Origin: M3007 sp046153695
GTDB taxonomy: Bacteria; Bacteroidota; Bacteroidia; Chitinophagales; Saprospiraceae
DNA length: 64,000 bases
Assembly: GCA_046153695.1 (NCBI GenBank)
Contig: JBJXEZ010000273.1
Location: 1 to 64,000 of the forward strand
Direction: 5' to 3'
The notes under the pieces are model-generated. The model was not told the origin of the DNA. It saw only the letters and a program-made list of their open reading frames with translations, and ran no database searches. A program made the position numbers and the translations under genes. Below are positions 41,433 to 50,364 of the stretch, in pieces (the first letter of the stretch is position 1; every line of letters begins with the position of its first letter).

Positions 41433-44400
41433 TTAGCGCAGCGGCAGCATATCGCCCGTAGCGATAAACCCGGCCCAGAAAAAAGGGTGCTGATAGCGCG
41501 GGGCGGAAGTGGACACGAAGTTCCGTTTGGCCAGTTGCAACGCCTCGTCTTTGGCTGCACCCCCGTACAACGCTGAATAAAATTCCTCCATCAGGCGGGT
41601 AGTGGCAGCATCGTTCACCACCCACAGGCTATGCACAACACTTTTGGCACCCGCTGCGGCGAAGGCTCGAGCCAGGCTGACGGCTCCTTCGCCGTGCTGT
41701 ATTTTCCCGATCCCTGTTTCGCAGGCCGACAATACCACCATATCGGCGTAGAGCGCCAACCCGTAGAGGTCAGTTGTGTAGATCAGCCCTTTTTCGGCAG
41801 AATCGGCGGGTGCGGCAAATACCAGACAGGCGCGATCGGCCCGACGCGGGTCCGCCTGCGCGTGGGTAGCAAGGTGCAATATGCGGTAGTCCCCATAACG
41901 CTCCATAAAAGCCTGGGCAGTAGCTGCTTTCCCGAACAAGGCATCGCCTCCGAAAATGCGATTCACCGTTTCGACCTCCTTGCTGGAGCTCGGTAGCGGG
42001 ATAAAGGCACGGCGGTTTTCCGGGTTGACGGTAGATTGCAAAACGACGGTGTCTGCCGTGGCAAACGGTGCCAGAGCCAGGAGGCTGCGTTTTGGAGCCT
42101 GGCGGTTTTCAGGCGTTTGCATGGCATGGAGCGTGCTGGCCGAGTATGTATAACTGACCGCATGGTGGTGGCACAGATAAGGCAAGGCCCCCAGGTTTCT
42201 CGGACTACCGAGGCTATCGGTCAACAGCACTTCAAATGGGACCGCCACAAGCGTGGCATCGGGTACAAAAATAACGCGTCGTTCAAGCCATGGCCGAAGG
42301 GGTAGTACCAGTTTTTGGTACAATTTGCTGGCATATTCCAAATACTGAGCAGTGGTTTGGCGGTACAATCCAGGTTCGCGTTCCGCCTCTGGTTGGGCAT
42401 AGTATCCGTAAATACCCTCCCGCAGTTTTTCGATCCAGGTATCGATAGGGAAATCTTTTTTAACCTCGATGAAATGCACGCCGTTAGCACGCACGACGAA
42501 CGCAAAAAGGCTGCTGTCGCCGGTGAAATAGGCAACCAGCGTTTGGTCTGAGGGTAAAGCGGAAATTGTTTGAGAAAGCGACTGGGTGCGTTGGCCGCCG
42601 TACCGGAGCCGGTAAAAATCGGGATAGCGGGTCTCCACGAGTAGGCGCAGGCTGTTCAGTTGCGTGCGAGCAGCGAGGGCATCGGCGGCGTAACGCAAGT
42701 CCAGCGAATCGGCAAGCCCGATCGTTGAGGTATGCTCCAATTGGCGCTTTTCCAGCCTAAGCAACCGTTGTTTGGCCAAGGCAAGAGCCTGCGCGACGGA
42801 ATCGGGCAGGCTGGCAAAGTGTGTGGCCCGGCTTTCCAGCAGGAGGTTGTGCAGTACAATGGCCTTGGTTTGCTCGCTATAGTCCCAGGCGCGGGATAAT
42901 GCTTCTTTGTCGCTCGTTTGTTGGTAGGCGTGAAATTCGGCACGAATGCCATTTTCAGCGATCTGGTAAATCCATTTGATTACAGAGGCGAGGCCAGCGT
43001 ATTCGACTTGGTGGAATGTATAGTTTTGTGCCAGTTCCATGCCTTGGCGGAAATGGAGGCGGGCCATTTCGAGGTCGGTCGTTTTTGCATGCATTTTGTA
43101 GCGATGCATGTATGTGCCGCCGAGGGTATTGAGGAAGATCAGTTTGTCGTCCAGGTGGTCGGCATCGGAGGCATCTTTCAGGTTTTCCCAGGTTTGGTTT
43201 AGCCAGGCAAGTGCCAGGCTGTCCTTGCCGAGCATCAGGCAGGTACTTGCCATGCCGTTCATGCCAATTGCTAATAAGGGCAGGGGGTGTTGGCCCGGCG
43301 CCTGGTGGTTCATTGAAGCCGAGAAATACGCCAGTGCGGAGTCCAGTTGGTTTTGTTGAAAAAAACAGGTGCCCATGTTATGCAGGGTATGCGCAACACC
43401 AGCCTGATCAACTACTGAACGTACAGCGAGCGACTGCCGGAAGTAAACGAATGCTGTATCAAAATGGCCGAGGTTGCTGTGGTAAGTTCCTAAATTGTTC
43501 AACAACACGCCGAAGACATAACCAGGCGCTTGACTGATACTTCGCTGAAGGGCCAGGCCTTTTTCAGCCCATGAAATTGCCTGTTCATTTTCCCCAGAAT
43601 GGCGGTGGTTTTCAGCCAGATTGTTAAACACATTGACCTGTGTGCTGCGGGTGTCGAATTGGCTGCGTTCCAGAATATCGAGAGCGGCACGGAGATATGC
43701 GCGACTTTTCAGCACATCGCCTCGAATGCCTGTGGCCAAACTGCAAAATACCTGAGCGACATCCGGGTGGTTATCTCCAAGAACGGAACGCAATACGTCC
43801 ACGGCACGGAGTTGGTACACTTCGGCAGAATCGGGCTGCCCGCTTGCACTAAAAATAAGCCCCATATTGCCAAGGGCCTGGCCGAGTTCCTGGCTTTTTC
43901 CCTCCGGTGCATGCAGGAGGAAAATACGGATAGCTTCGCGGGTATAGATCGTCGCGCTGTCCAGGTTATTTTGCCTCCAGTACACGCTGCCCAGGTTCTT
44001 ATGGCTCGTCCCTGTTTCAGGGTGAAATTCGCCCCAAGCCTCTCGACGCAGGGCCAATGCCTTGTGGTGGTATTGCAGGCTACGTTTGGGTTCGGAGTCT
44101 TCGAGGCAATAGGCGATGTTGTTGTACACGTTCGCCAAGTTCCTACGCTGGTCGTCGAGGCGCAACAGCAGTCGTTGAAGGCTCCGTTCGTAGGCTTTTT
44201 GCGCTTCGACTTTATTACCGGCGTACAGGTAGGCATTTCCGATAAGGAAATGGCAGTTTGAAATGTCCAGGTGGAGTGAGTCAAGATGTTTTTCCCGGAT
44301 TACGAGCGCCTGTTGCAGTTTGAATAACGCCTGTGGGTATTTGCCCCCCTGGGTAAATATCAACCCAATAGACTCCAGGATTTCTGCCGTTTCGAGGCTG

Positions 44401-44591
44401 CCCAGCCCAGTGCTGTCTTCTTGCGCGCGCAGGGCCTGGTTGGCTAAAACAAGGGCTTGTTGCAAGGCACCTTCCCGGCGTTTCTGGCGGGTTTCTTCGA
44501 GAATTTGCGCGACAGGCTGTTGGCCCAGCGCTATTGCCGGGGCCAAAATGACAAGCAAAAGCAGTACAGCGTTGGTTCGTAAACTTGCCAT
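41433..44591 (-). CDS. Exported TPR-CHAT protein (caspase-like peptidase)
   Basis: 1052 residues. Signal peptide (about 1-24, ending AIALGQQ); a long array of TPRs (about 30-500; for example LYQLRAV- and YHKALALRREAWGEFHPETG-type units); a helical linker; and a C-terminal CHAT domain (about 680-1050). The caspase-like dyad is intact: H910 in LHLATHA and C957 in LSACETG, with the downstream HSLWVVNDAATTRLMEEFY block. CHAT proteins are peptidases of the separase/caspase clan; a TPR-CHAT is the effector of the type III-E CRISPR (Craspase) system, but no CRISPR genes are here. It faces the sigma/membrane-regulator pair. Confidence 0.88.
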   Translation of the reverse strand: MASLRTNAVLLLLVILAPAIALGQQPVAQILEETRQKRREGALQQALVLANQALRAQEDSTGLGSLETAEILESIGLIFTQGGKYPQALFKLQQALVIREKHLDSLHLDISNCHFLIGNAYLYAGNKVEAQKAYERSLQRLLLRLDDQRRNLANVYNNIAYCLEDSEPKRSLQYHHKALALRREAWGEFHPETGTSHKNLGSVYWRQNNLDSATIYTREAIRIFLLHAPEGKSQELGQALGNMGLIFSASGQPDSAEVYQLRAVDVLRSVLGDNHPDVAQVFCSLATGIRGDVLKSRAYLRAALDILERSQFDTRSTQVNVFNNLAENHRHSGENEQAISWAEKGLALQRSISQAPGYVFGVLLNNLGTYHSNLGHFDTAFVYFRQSLAVRSVVDQAGVAHTLHNMGTCFFQQNQLDSALAYFSASMNHQAPGQHPLPLLAIGMNGMASTCLMLGKDSLALAWLNQTWENLKDASDADHLDDKLIFLNTLGGTYMHRYKMHAKTTDLEMARLHFRQGMELAQNYTFHQVEYAGLASVIKWIYQIAENGIRAEFHAYQQTSDKEALSRAWDYSEQTKAIVLHNLLLESRATHFASLPDSVAQALALAKQRLLRLEKRQLEHTSTIGLADSLDLRYAADALAARTQLNSLRLLVETRYPDFYRLRYGGQRTQSLSQTISALPSDQTLVAYFTGDSSLFAFVVRANGVHFIEVKKDFPIDTWIEKLREGIYGYYAQPEAEREPGLYRQTTAQYLEYASKLYQKLVLPLRPWLERRVIFVPDATLVAVPFEVLLTDSLGSPRNLGALPYLCHHHAVSYTYSASTLHAMQTPENRQAPKRSLLALAPFATADTVVLQSTVNPENRRAFIPLPSSSKEVETVNRIFGGDALFGKAATAQAFMERYGDYRILHLATHAQADPRRADRACLVFAAPADSAEKGLIYTTDLYGLALYADMVVLSACETGIGKIQHGEGAVSLARAFAAAGAKSVVHSLWVVNDAATTRLMEEFYSALYGGAAKDEALQLAKRNFVSTSAPRYQHPFFWAGFIATGDMLPLR

Positions 44592-44604
44592 AAAAGGTGG
44601 GTTC

Positions 44605-44656
44605 GAGTATCAATCACTGTTTGTAGCCCGGCAATTGATACTCAAACAGGCGCTCT
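44605..44656. repeat. Possible degenerate copy C of the MITE-like element
   Basis: GAGTATCAAT (44605-44614) and ATTGATACTC (44634-44643) are perfect 10 bp inverted repeats around TTTGTAGCCCGGCA, followed by AAACAGGCGCTCT. The TAGCCCGG core and the AAACA-CGCTCT-like end resemble elements A and B, but the arms differ. It lies between the CHAT gene start and iscA, where it may also act as a terminator for iscA. Confidence 0.4.
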
Positions 44657-44982
44657 TAAACCGCAAAACTTTCCCCACAACCACAAGTGCGCGTAGCGTT
44701 GGGGTTGTTGAAATAGAATCCTTTGCCGTCCAAGCCACCGGAAAACTCCAGTGTGGTATGGAACAGGTAGAGGAAACTTTTCAGGTCGGTGACCACCTTC
44801 ACGCCGTTGTCCTCAAAAACCTGATCGTTTGGCTTAGGCTCGTTATCGAAGTCGAGTTTGTAGGACAAGCCCGAGCAACCGCCGGATACGACGCTCACAC
44901 GGAGGAAAAAATCGGCGGCGATACTGCCAGAGGCACGCACTTCGGTGATTTTCTGCTTGGCGCTTTCTGCTACGAAGATCAT
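44656..44982 (-). CDS. iscA: A-type iron-sulfur carrier (IscA/SufA/HesB)
   Basis: 108 residues with the three ligand cysteines C36 (SGGCSGLSY), C100 and C102 (RTCGCGESF). It receives Fe-S clusters from IscU and passes them to apoproteins in the cytoplasm. It ends the iscS-iscU-iscA cluster, 23 bp after iscU. Confidence 0.93.
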   Translation of the reverse strand: MIFVAESAKQKITEVRASGSIAADFFLRVSVVSGGCSGLSYKLDFDNEPKPNDQVFEDNGVKVVTDLKSFLYLFHTTLEFSGGLDGKGFYFNNPNATRTCGCGESFAV

Positions 44983-45005
44983 AGTGTGATTGAGTGGCTA
45001 AGTAT

Positions 45006-45419
45006 TTAGGCTGTGAGGACAGCAGCCCCGGCGGAGATGCCGTTTTTCTCCTGATAATCTTTGATGGCCGCCTTGATGGCATCTTCGGCCAGCACGGAGC
45101 AGTGGATTTTCACGGGCGGCAGGGCCAGTTCTTCCACGATGTCCATATTGTCAATGGTGAGCGCTTCGTTCACCGATTTGCCCTTGAGCCATTCTGTGGC
45201 AAGCGAAGAGGAAGCGATGGCTGATCCGCAGCCGAAGGTCTTGAATTTAGCATCCTGAATAATGCCGGTTTCTTCGTCCACTTCGATTTGCAGGCGCATC
45301 ACGTCGCCACATTCGGGCGCTCCCACGAGGCCGGTACCAACATTTTTTTTGCTTTTGTCCAAAACGCCCACGTTACGCGGATTTTGGAAATGTTCGAGAA
45401 CTTTATTGCTGTATGCCAT
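45006..45419 (-). CDS. iscU: Iron-sulfur cluster scaffold IscU
   Basis: 137 residues with the scaffold ligands C37 and D39 (APECGDV), C64 (FGCGSAIA) and C107 (IHCSVLAED). The canonical LPPVK motif for HscA binding is present (LALPPVKIHC), although no hscA or hscB is seen in the window. iscS lies 170 bp upstream. That interval holds a short direct repeat (GAGTTATGAGCGAT twice, 45420-45448) and no gene. Confidence 0.96.
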   Translation of the reverse strand: MAYSNKVLEHFQNPRNVGVLDKSKKNVGTGLVGAPECGDVMRLQIEVDEETGIIQDAKFKTFGCGSAIASSSLATEWLKGKSVNEALTIDNMDIVEELALPPVKIHCSVLAEDAIKAAIKDYQEKNGISAGAAVLTA

Positions 45420-45589
45420 TGAGTTATGAGCGATGAGTTATGAGCGATGGGTGTATTCTGGTTTCAATTTCCATTTTTACTTTTCTTCCCTTTTAACGAA
45501 TACCACACCCCACGGACGAAGTAAAAAATCCGGTAGAGCATTTGTGTAAACGGGTCGGGCGGGCTTTGTATCGGCATTTTTTGATTGCT

Positions 45590-46810
45590 TTAATGAGCGG
45601 ACCATTCAATTTTGGTGAGGTCAACCCCGTCTTGGTACATCTCCCAGATGGGGCTGAGGTCGCGCATGTGGTTGACACCTTTGCTGACGGCCTCTACGGC
45701 AAAGTCCACGTCTTCGTCGGTAGTGAACCGGCCGAGGGAGAAGCGGATGGACGAGTGCGCCAGGTCGTCGCCGAGGCCCATAGCCACCAGCACGTACGAT
45801 GGCTCCAGAGAGGCCGACGTGCAAGCCGAGCCGGAGGACACCGCGATATTTTGGTTGAAGGTCATCATCAGACCCTCGCCTTCCACATGTTTGAAGGATA
45901 TATTCGAGACATGGGGCATTCGGCTGTTGACGTTGCCGTTGATCTGAGTCTCCTCCATTTTGGTCAATTCGCGTTCCAGCCGATCGCGCAGGCGGCTAAT
46001 GCGCTCGGCATCCTGGGCCATTTCCAGACGTGCTATCTCGGCGGCCTTGCCAAAACCCACGATGCCGGGTACATTGAGCGTACCGGAACGCATACCGCGC
46101 TCGTGTCCGCCGCCGTCCATTTGGGCCGTGACTTTCACGCGCGGGTTTTTGCGGCTCACATACAGGGCACCTACTCCCTTGGGGCCGTACATTTTATGGC
46201 TGGTGAATGACATGAGGTGCAAACCGACTTCACGTGGGTTAGTCTGAATTTTGCCCACTGCCTGCGTAGCGTCGCTGTGGAACAGTACGCCGTGTTTTTC
46301 GCAGATCATCGCAATTTCGCGCATGGGTTGGATGACCCCGGTCTCGTTGTTAGCCCACATGATCGTCACCAAAATAGTGGTCGGGCGGATAGCCGCCTCG
46401 AGCATGGCAAGGTCAACGAGGCCGTCCTCCTTCACTTTCAGGTAGGTGATCTCGGCCCCTTGCTTTTCCAGGTGTTTGCAGGTGTCAAGGATGGCTTTGT
46501 GTTCGGTTTCGGTGGTAATGATGTGGTTGCCTTTGCGGGCATACATCTCGAACACGCCCTTAAGCGCGAGGTTGTTGCTCTCGGTAGCGCCGGAGGTGAA
46601 GATAACTTCCTTGTCTTCGGCACCGAGCAGTTGGGCAATCTGCTCCCGGGCGTAGTCCACGGCCTCTTCGGCTTCCCAGCCGTACTGGTGGCTGCGGCTG
46701 GCTGCGTTGCCGTGTTTTTCAAAAAAATAGGGCACCATCGTCTCCACCACGCGGGGGTCGCACGGGGTGGTGGCATTGTTGTCCAGATAAATAAGCCTGC
46801 GCTTGTCCAT
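45590..46810 (-). CDS. iscS: Cysteine desulfurase IscS
   Basis: 406 residues, a class V aminotransferase-fold PLP enzyme. K206 (SFTSHKMYGPKG) binds PLP, and C330 lies in the mobile loop SSGSACTSASLEPS. H104 (TETEHKAIL) is present. It releases sulfur from cysteine for IscU and for tRNA thiolation by MnmA (at 58548). First gene of the isc group; a TACATTTG promoter box on the minus strand is at 46863. Confidence 0.96.
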   Translation of the reverse strand: MDKRRLIYLDNNATTPCDPRVVETMVPYFFEKHGNAASRSHQYGWEAEEAVDYAREQIAQLLGAEDKEVIFTSGATESNNLALKGVFEMYARKGNHIITTETEHKAILDTCKHLEKQGAEITYLKVKEDGLVDLAMLEAAIRPTTILVTIMWANNETGVIQPMREIAMICEKHGVLFHSDATQAVGKIQTNPREVGLHLMSFTSHKMYGPKGVGALYVSRKNPRVKVTAQMDGGGHERGMRSGTLNVPGIVGFGKAAEIARLEMAQDAERISRLRDRLERELTKMEETQINGNVNSRMPHVSNISFKHVEGEGLMMTFNQNIAVSSGSACTSASLEPSYVLVAMGLGDDLAHSSIRFSLGRFTTDEDVDFAVEAVSKGVNHMRDLSPIWEMYQDGVDLTKIEWSAH

Positions 46811-46862
46811 TCTCGTTTGTTGCGTTTGAATTTAGATTGATTCCACGTCAATTTTCGGAGGG

Positions 46863-46870
46863 CAAATGTA
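46863..46870 (-). promoter_or_regulatory. iscS promoter -7 box
   Basis: The minus strand reads TACATTTG, matching TAnnTTTG, 52 bp upstream of the iscS ATG. No IscR-like operator could be identified by eye. Confidence 0.5.
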
Positions 46871-46964
46871 ACAGCTTGCCGGAAAAAAGGTTGGCATAAA
46901 AAAACAGCTTTTGCAAATGCATTTTTCGAGGCGCAAACCAGAGCCTCGAAAAGCGCATTCAGCC

Positions 46965-46972
46965 TACCTTTG
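46965..46972 (+). promoter_or_regulatory. Promoter -7 box of the mutase small-subunit gene
   Basis: TACCTTTG matches TAnnTTTG and ends only 12 bp before ATG 46985, so the message would have a leader of just a few bases. Confidence 0.5.
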
Positions 46973-46984
46973 CTTTTTTTTAAA

Positions 46985-48133
46985 ATGAACCTGACCAACG
47001 ATTTTTTCGCCGAGTTTCAGCCAGTTAGCAAAGAGCAATGGCTGGAACGCATTACCAGGGACTTGAAAGGCAAACCCTTGCAAGACCTCTACTGGCATTT
47101 GGGGCCGAACCTGACCGTGGACCCTTTTGGCCATGCCGACGACTGGCCGGTGCCACCTGCGCCGTTGTTTTCCCAGCCAATAAAATGGGAGATCAATGAA
47201 GACATGGGTACCGCCGCCCCTGCCGAGGCCAACCGCCTGGCACTGGAGGCACTGGCCTTCGGGGCCGAAAGTGTGCAGTTCGACTTGACCGGGTCCGATA
47301 TTTCGGGGCAGGTGGAGACGGTGCTGAGCCGGATTTACCTCGACTATATCAGCGTGCATTTTGGCGGCCCGGGTGTAGCAAACGGCCCTGCGGCAGTGTT
47401 GGCCGCTATCGCAAACCTCGCCGAAGAGCAAGGTGTGCCCGCGAAAAACTTGCGCGGGTCCTTGCATAACGACCCGGCCTTGGCCCCGCTTACCGATTGG
47501 CGCTATCTGGCCGAACTGATCCAGTTCGCCCGCACGGCGTTGCCGGGTTTTCGGTGTCTGACAGTAGACGGACGCTCGCAAAACGCCAATCCGGAGCATG
47601 CCGTTGACGAACTGGCTACCTTGCTTGGGCGAGGGGTGCAGTACTTGAAACAGGGCGCGGCGCACGGGCTGGATTTGGGCCAATTGGCTGCACAGTTGCA
47701 GTTCAACGTGACGGTCGGAAAAAGTTATTTTGTGGAAATAGCCCGGTTGCGGGCATTCAAACTACTCTGGCTGAACGTCTTGAAAGCCTGGGGACTGGAA
47801 CCGTCCTATCCGATCGTCGAGGTTCGCTTTGCGCCGGAGGCCTATAGCGACGATTTGTACACAAACATGATCCGTGCCACTACGATGGCCATGTCTGCTG
47901 TACTGGGCGGGGCCGACCGCCTTACTGTGCTGCCCTACGAAACCGGGCGGGAGGTGTTGGCCCAGTACCCGCGGGCGTTCGGGCGGCGCATTGCTCGCAA
48001 CGTGCAGCACTTGCTGAAAATGGAAAGTGGATTTGAGCAGATCGCCGACCCGGCTGCGGGCAGTTTTTATATTGAAAAACTGACAGCGCAGTTGGCAGAA
48101 AAGGCTTGGGAGAAAATTGGAGATTTTCGGTGA
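46985..48133 (+). CDS. mutA: Methylmalonyl-CoA mutase small subunit, lacking the B12-like domain
   Basis: 382 residues matching the N-terminal TIM-barrel half of methylmalonyl-CoA mutase. Landmarks are LYWHLGPNLTVDPFG, the EVRFAPEAYSDDLYTNMIRATTMAMSAVLGGADRLTVLPY segment, and RIARNVQHLLKMESGFEQIADPAAGSFYIEKLT, normally just before the linker to the cobalamin-type domain. It stops there, so it is about 230 residues shorter than the usual MutA. The large subunit mutB, normally next door, is absent; the following gene is on the other strand. It could be a genuine short form with mutB elsewhere, or a truncation. Confidence 0.85.
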   Translation: MNLTNDFFAEFQPVSKEQWLERITRDLKGKPLQDLYWHLGPNLTVDPFGHADDWPVPPAPLFSQPIKWEINEDMGTAAPAEANRLALEALAFGAESVQFDLTGSDISGQVETVLSRIYLDYISVHFGGPGVANGPAAVLAAIANLAEEQGVPAKNLRGSLHNDPALAPLTDWRYLAELIQFARTALPGFRCLTVDGRSQNANPEHAVDELATLLGRGVQYLKQGAAHGLDLGQLAAQLQFNVTVGKSYFVEIARLRAFKLLWLNVLKAWGLEPSYPIVEVRFAPEAYSDDLYTNMIRATTMAMSAVLGGADRLTVLPYETGREVLAQYPRAFGRRIARNVQHLLKMESGFEQIADPAAGSFYIEKLTAQLAEKAWEKIGDFR

Positions 48134-48172
48134 CCGCTTTACCACCGAGTGCAGGCTGCTACTGTTGACACA

Positions 48173-48553
48173 TCAGCCTTTCTCCAGCGCCTCTCCAAAC
48201 ATAATCCGATGCCCGTCAATTGTCCGAATGCCAAACTCGCGTTGGCCCCAGGGCTTGTCTTCCGGATTGGCTATGATTTCGACCAGTTTGTCGCGGAATT
48301 CCTCAAAAAGTACGTCTATGTTTTCCACATCTATATATGCGAAATAGGAGTGGTTGCGCGTCTCGAAAGCCGAGCGGTCGTCGGCACATTCTCCGAGCAG
48401 AACGATGAATTTTTCCCGGAACAATTGTTGCCAACCGCCGACTTTCCAGTGGGTTGCGAAGCCTAATTTTTCTTCATAAAACCGGGCGGATGCTTCCAGA
48501 TTCTTGACGGCAAGCACATAGCGCGTGCCAGTGATGGCGGGTGTTTTTGCCAT
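48173..48553 (-). CDS. VOC superfamily (glyoxalase-like) protein
   Basis: 126 residues with the paired beta-alpha-beta-beta-beta modules of the VOC fold (RYVLAVKNLEASARFYEEKLGF; FAYIDVENIDVLFEEFRDK; REFGIRTIDGHRIMFGE). The C-terminal glutamate of GE is a typical metal ligand. Substrate unknown. It starts 5 bp after dnaJ on the same strand and is probably cotranscribed with grpE-dnaJ. Confidence 0.85.
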   Translation of the reverse strand: MAKTPAITGTRYVLAVKNLEASARFYEEKLGFATHWKVGGWQQLFREKFIVLLGECADDRSAFETRNHSYFAYIDVENIDVLFEEFRDKLVEIIANPEDKPWGQREFGIRTIDGHRIMFGEALEKG

Positions 48554-48558
48554 GACTA

Positions 48559-49725
48559 TTAACTGAAAATATCCTTCACCTTGTCAAAGAACCCCTTGTC
48601 TTCATTGCCCGGATTGGGTTTGAAGTTGGGCATTTCCCGCAGTTTTTCCAGCAGTCGGCGCTCCTCGTCGTTGAGTTTTTTGGGTGTCCACACATTCACA
48701 TGGATGAGCTGGTCGCCTCGGTGGTAACCCTGCAGGGCAGGCAAGCCTTTTTCACGCAGGCGGAATATTTTACCCGATTGGGTACCCGGCGGTATTTTGA
48801 TGCGGGCGCGTCCGTCAAGCGTCGGCACCTCGATTTGGGCACCGATGGCCGCATCGGCCATATTGAGGAATAATTCGAACAGGATGTTATTGCCTTCGCG
48901 GGTAAACTCGTCGTGCGGCACTTCCTCGATGCTGATGATAAGGTCGCCGGGCGGGCCGCCTTTGCCACCGGCATTGCCTTTGCCCGACATGGACAACTGG
49001 ATGCCCTCGTGAACGCCACCCGGGATGTCCACGTCTATCGTTTCTTCGCCGGGCGAATGGCCTGCTCCTTTGCAGGTGGCGCAAATAGCGCGAATGGTTT
49101 GGCCGCTTCCGTTGCAGGCAGGGCAAGCCTCTGCTACATGCATAGGCCCGATGGGTGTTTGGGAAATTCGGCGAATAGTACCCGCACCGCGGCAGGTGCC
49201 GCAAGTGTCCACGGAACTGCTGTCGCGTGCGCCGCTGCCATTGCAGGTGCTGCACTTGACTTGTTTGCGCACCTTGATTTTTTTGTTGACACCGGTGGCG
49301 ATTTCCTCAAGGGTCATTTTTACCTTGATACGCAGGTTGGTGCCGCGTTCACCGCGTGAGCGGGCACCGAAGCCGCCACCACCGCGCCGTCCGCCGCCGA
49401 AAAACTCGGTGATAATATCCTCGGCATCGAAGCCGAATCGGCGGAAGATATCGTCCATGGACATACCCTCAAAATTGGGGCTGCCACCACCGCCCATGCC
49501 CTCAACCCCGGCGTGTCCATAGCGGTCATAGCGGGCACGTTTGTCGGCATCGCGGAGTACGTCGTAGGCTTCGGCAGCTTCTTTGAATTTGTCCTCGGCT
49601 GCCTTGTCGCCCGGGTTTTTGTCCGGGTGGAACTCGACGGCCTTTTTACGGTACGCCTTTTTTATGTCGTCGTCTGCGGCGTTTTTTGGTACACCAAGTA
49701 TCTCGTAATAATCGCGTTTAGCCAT
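48559..49725 (-). CDS. dnaJ: Chaperone protein DnaJ
   Basis: 388 residues. J domain with the HPD motif (EFHPDKNPGD, about residues 30-40), a G/F-rich region (about 75-125), four zinc-finger repeats (CSTCNGSG, CGTCRGAG, CPACNGSG, CATCKGAG; about 158-220) and the C-terminal substrate-binding domains. It is the co-chaperone that stimulates DnaK ATPase. It lies 10 bp downstream of grpE; dnaK is not in the window. No CIRCE-type repeat was seen upstream of grpE. Confidence 0.97.
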   Translation of the reverse strand: MAKRDYYEILGVPKNAADDDIKKAYRKKAVEFHPDKNPGDKAAEDKFKEAAEAYDVLRDADKRARYDRYGHAGVEGMGGGGSPNFEGMSMDDIFRRFGFDAEDIITEFFGGGRRGGGGFGARSRGERGTNLRIKVKMTLEEIATGVNKKIKVRKQVKCSTCNGSGARDSSSVDTCGTCRGAGTIRRISQTPIGPMHVAEACPACNGSGQTIRAICATCKGAGHSPGEETIDVDIPGGVHEGIQLSMSGKGNAGGKGGPPGDLIISIEEVPHDEFTREGNNILFELFLNMADAAIGAQIEVPTLDGRARIKIPPGTQSGKIFRLREKGLPALQGYHRGDQLIHVNVWTPKKLNDEERRLLEKLREMPNFKPNPGNEDKGFFDKVKDIFS

Positions 49726-49735
49726 GATTTTAGGG

Positions 49736-50269
49736 TCATTTGCCCACTACCACCTTGGAGTAGCGGATGATGCGGTCGCCGAGCAGGTAGCCTTTTTCAA
49801 CGATGTCCACGATATTGCCCTTCAGGTTTTCGGCGGGGGCTGGTATTTCGGCAATTGCCTCCTGGGTATCGGGGTCGAAGGGTTCGCCCGGGTTGCAGAC
49901 CAGGGCGGTGAGGCCTTTGCCTTGCAGGATTTGCAGCAGTTTATGGTGGATGAGGGCCATGCCTTCGTCGAGGCCGCCAGTTTTGGCGGCCCTGTCAAAA
50001 TCGTCGAGAACTGACAAAAGTGCTGCCATGATGTCACGGCCAGCTGTTTGTTGCAGATCGAGGCGCTCTTTGGCGGCATTGCGCTTGTAGTTTTCAAAAT
50101 CGGACAGCAGGTACAGGTATTTGTTCCTTGCGTCGTCAAGTTGCTGCTGCCAATCCTCCGCGGGCGCGTCCTGTGCACTCGTTTCTGCATTGGACTCGGC
50201 GGCATCGGCCTGTTCGGGTTGGTTTTCCAGCGGTTGCTGTTCCTCGTTGTCGTGGTGCTTATCTTTCAT
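49736..50269 (-). CDS. grpE: Nucleotide exchange factor GrpE
   Basis: 177 residues. An acidic, glutamine-rich N-terminus (about 1-45), a long coiled coil (about 48-95, with ARNKYLYLLSDFENYKRNAAKER) and the C-terminal beta domain with FDPDTQEAIAEIPA and VEKGYLLGDRIIRYSKVVVGK. It exchanges ADP on DnaK. Alternative starts at 50287 and 50284 (MMFFRK) are possible; MKDKHHDNEE at 50269 gives the usual N-terminus. dnaJ follows by 10 bp. Confidence 0.94.
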   Translation of the reverse strand: MKDKHHDNEEQQPLENQPEQADAAESNAETSAQDAPAEDWQQQLDDARNKYLYLLSDFENYKRNAAKERLDLQQTAGRDIMAALLSVLDDFDRAAKTGGLDEGMALIHHKLLQILQGKGLTALVCNPGEPFDPDTQEAIAEIPAPAENLKGNIVDIVEKGYLLGDRIIRYSKVVVGK

Positions 50270-50364
50270 TTTTCGAAAAAACATCATGAAAATGGCGGCC
50301 AAGTGGGGCCGCTTGCCACCTGCCCGCACAATTATTATGCCCTCGGCCCAAGGGTGCCAATATG

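Noticed and set aside
41433..44591. TPR-CHAT protein as part of a type III-E CRISPR (Craspase) system
   Set aside because: No gRAMP/Cas7-11, Cas1/2 or repeat array is present, and the protein has a signal peptide for export.
45493..45678. 61-codon minus-strand ORF at the 3' end of iscS
   Set aside because: It overlaps iscS in another frame, has no domain and no promoter of its own.
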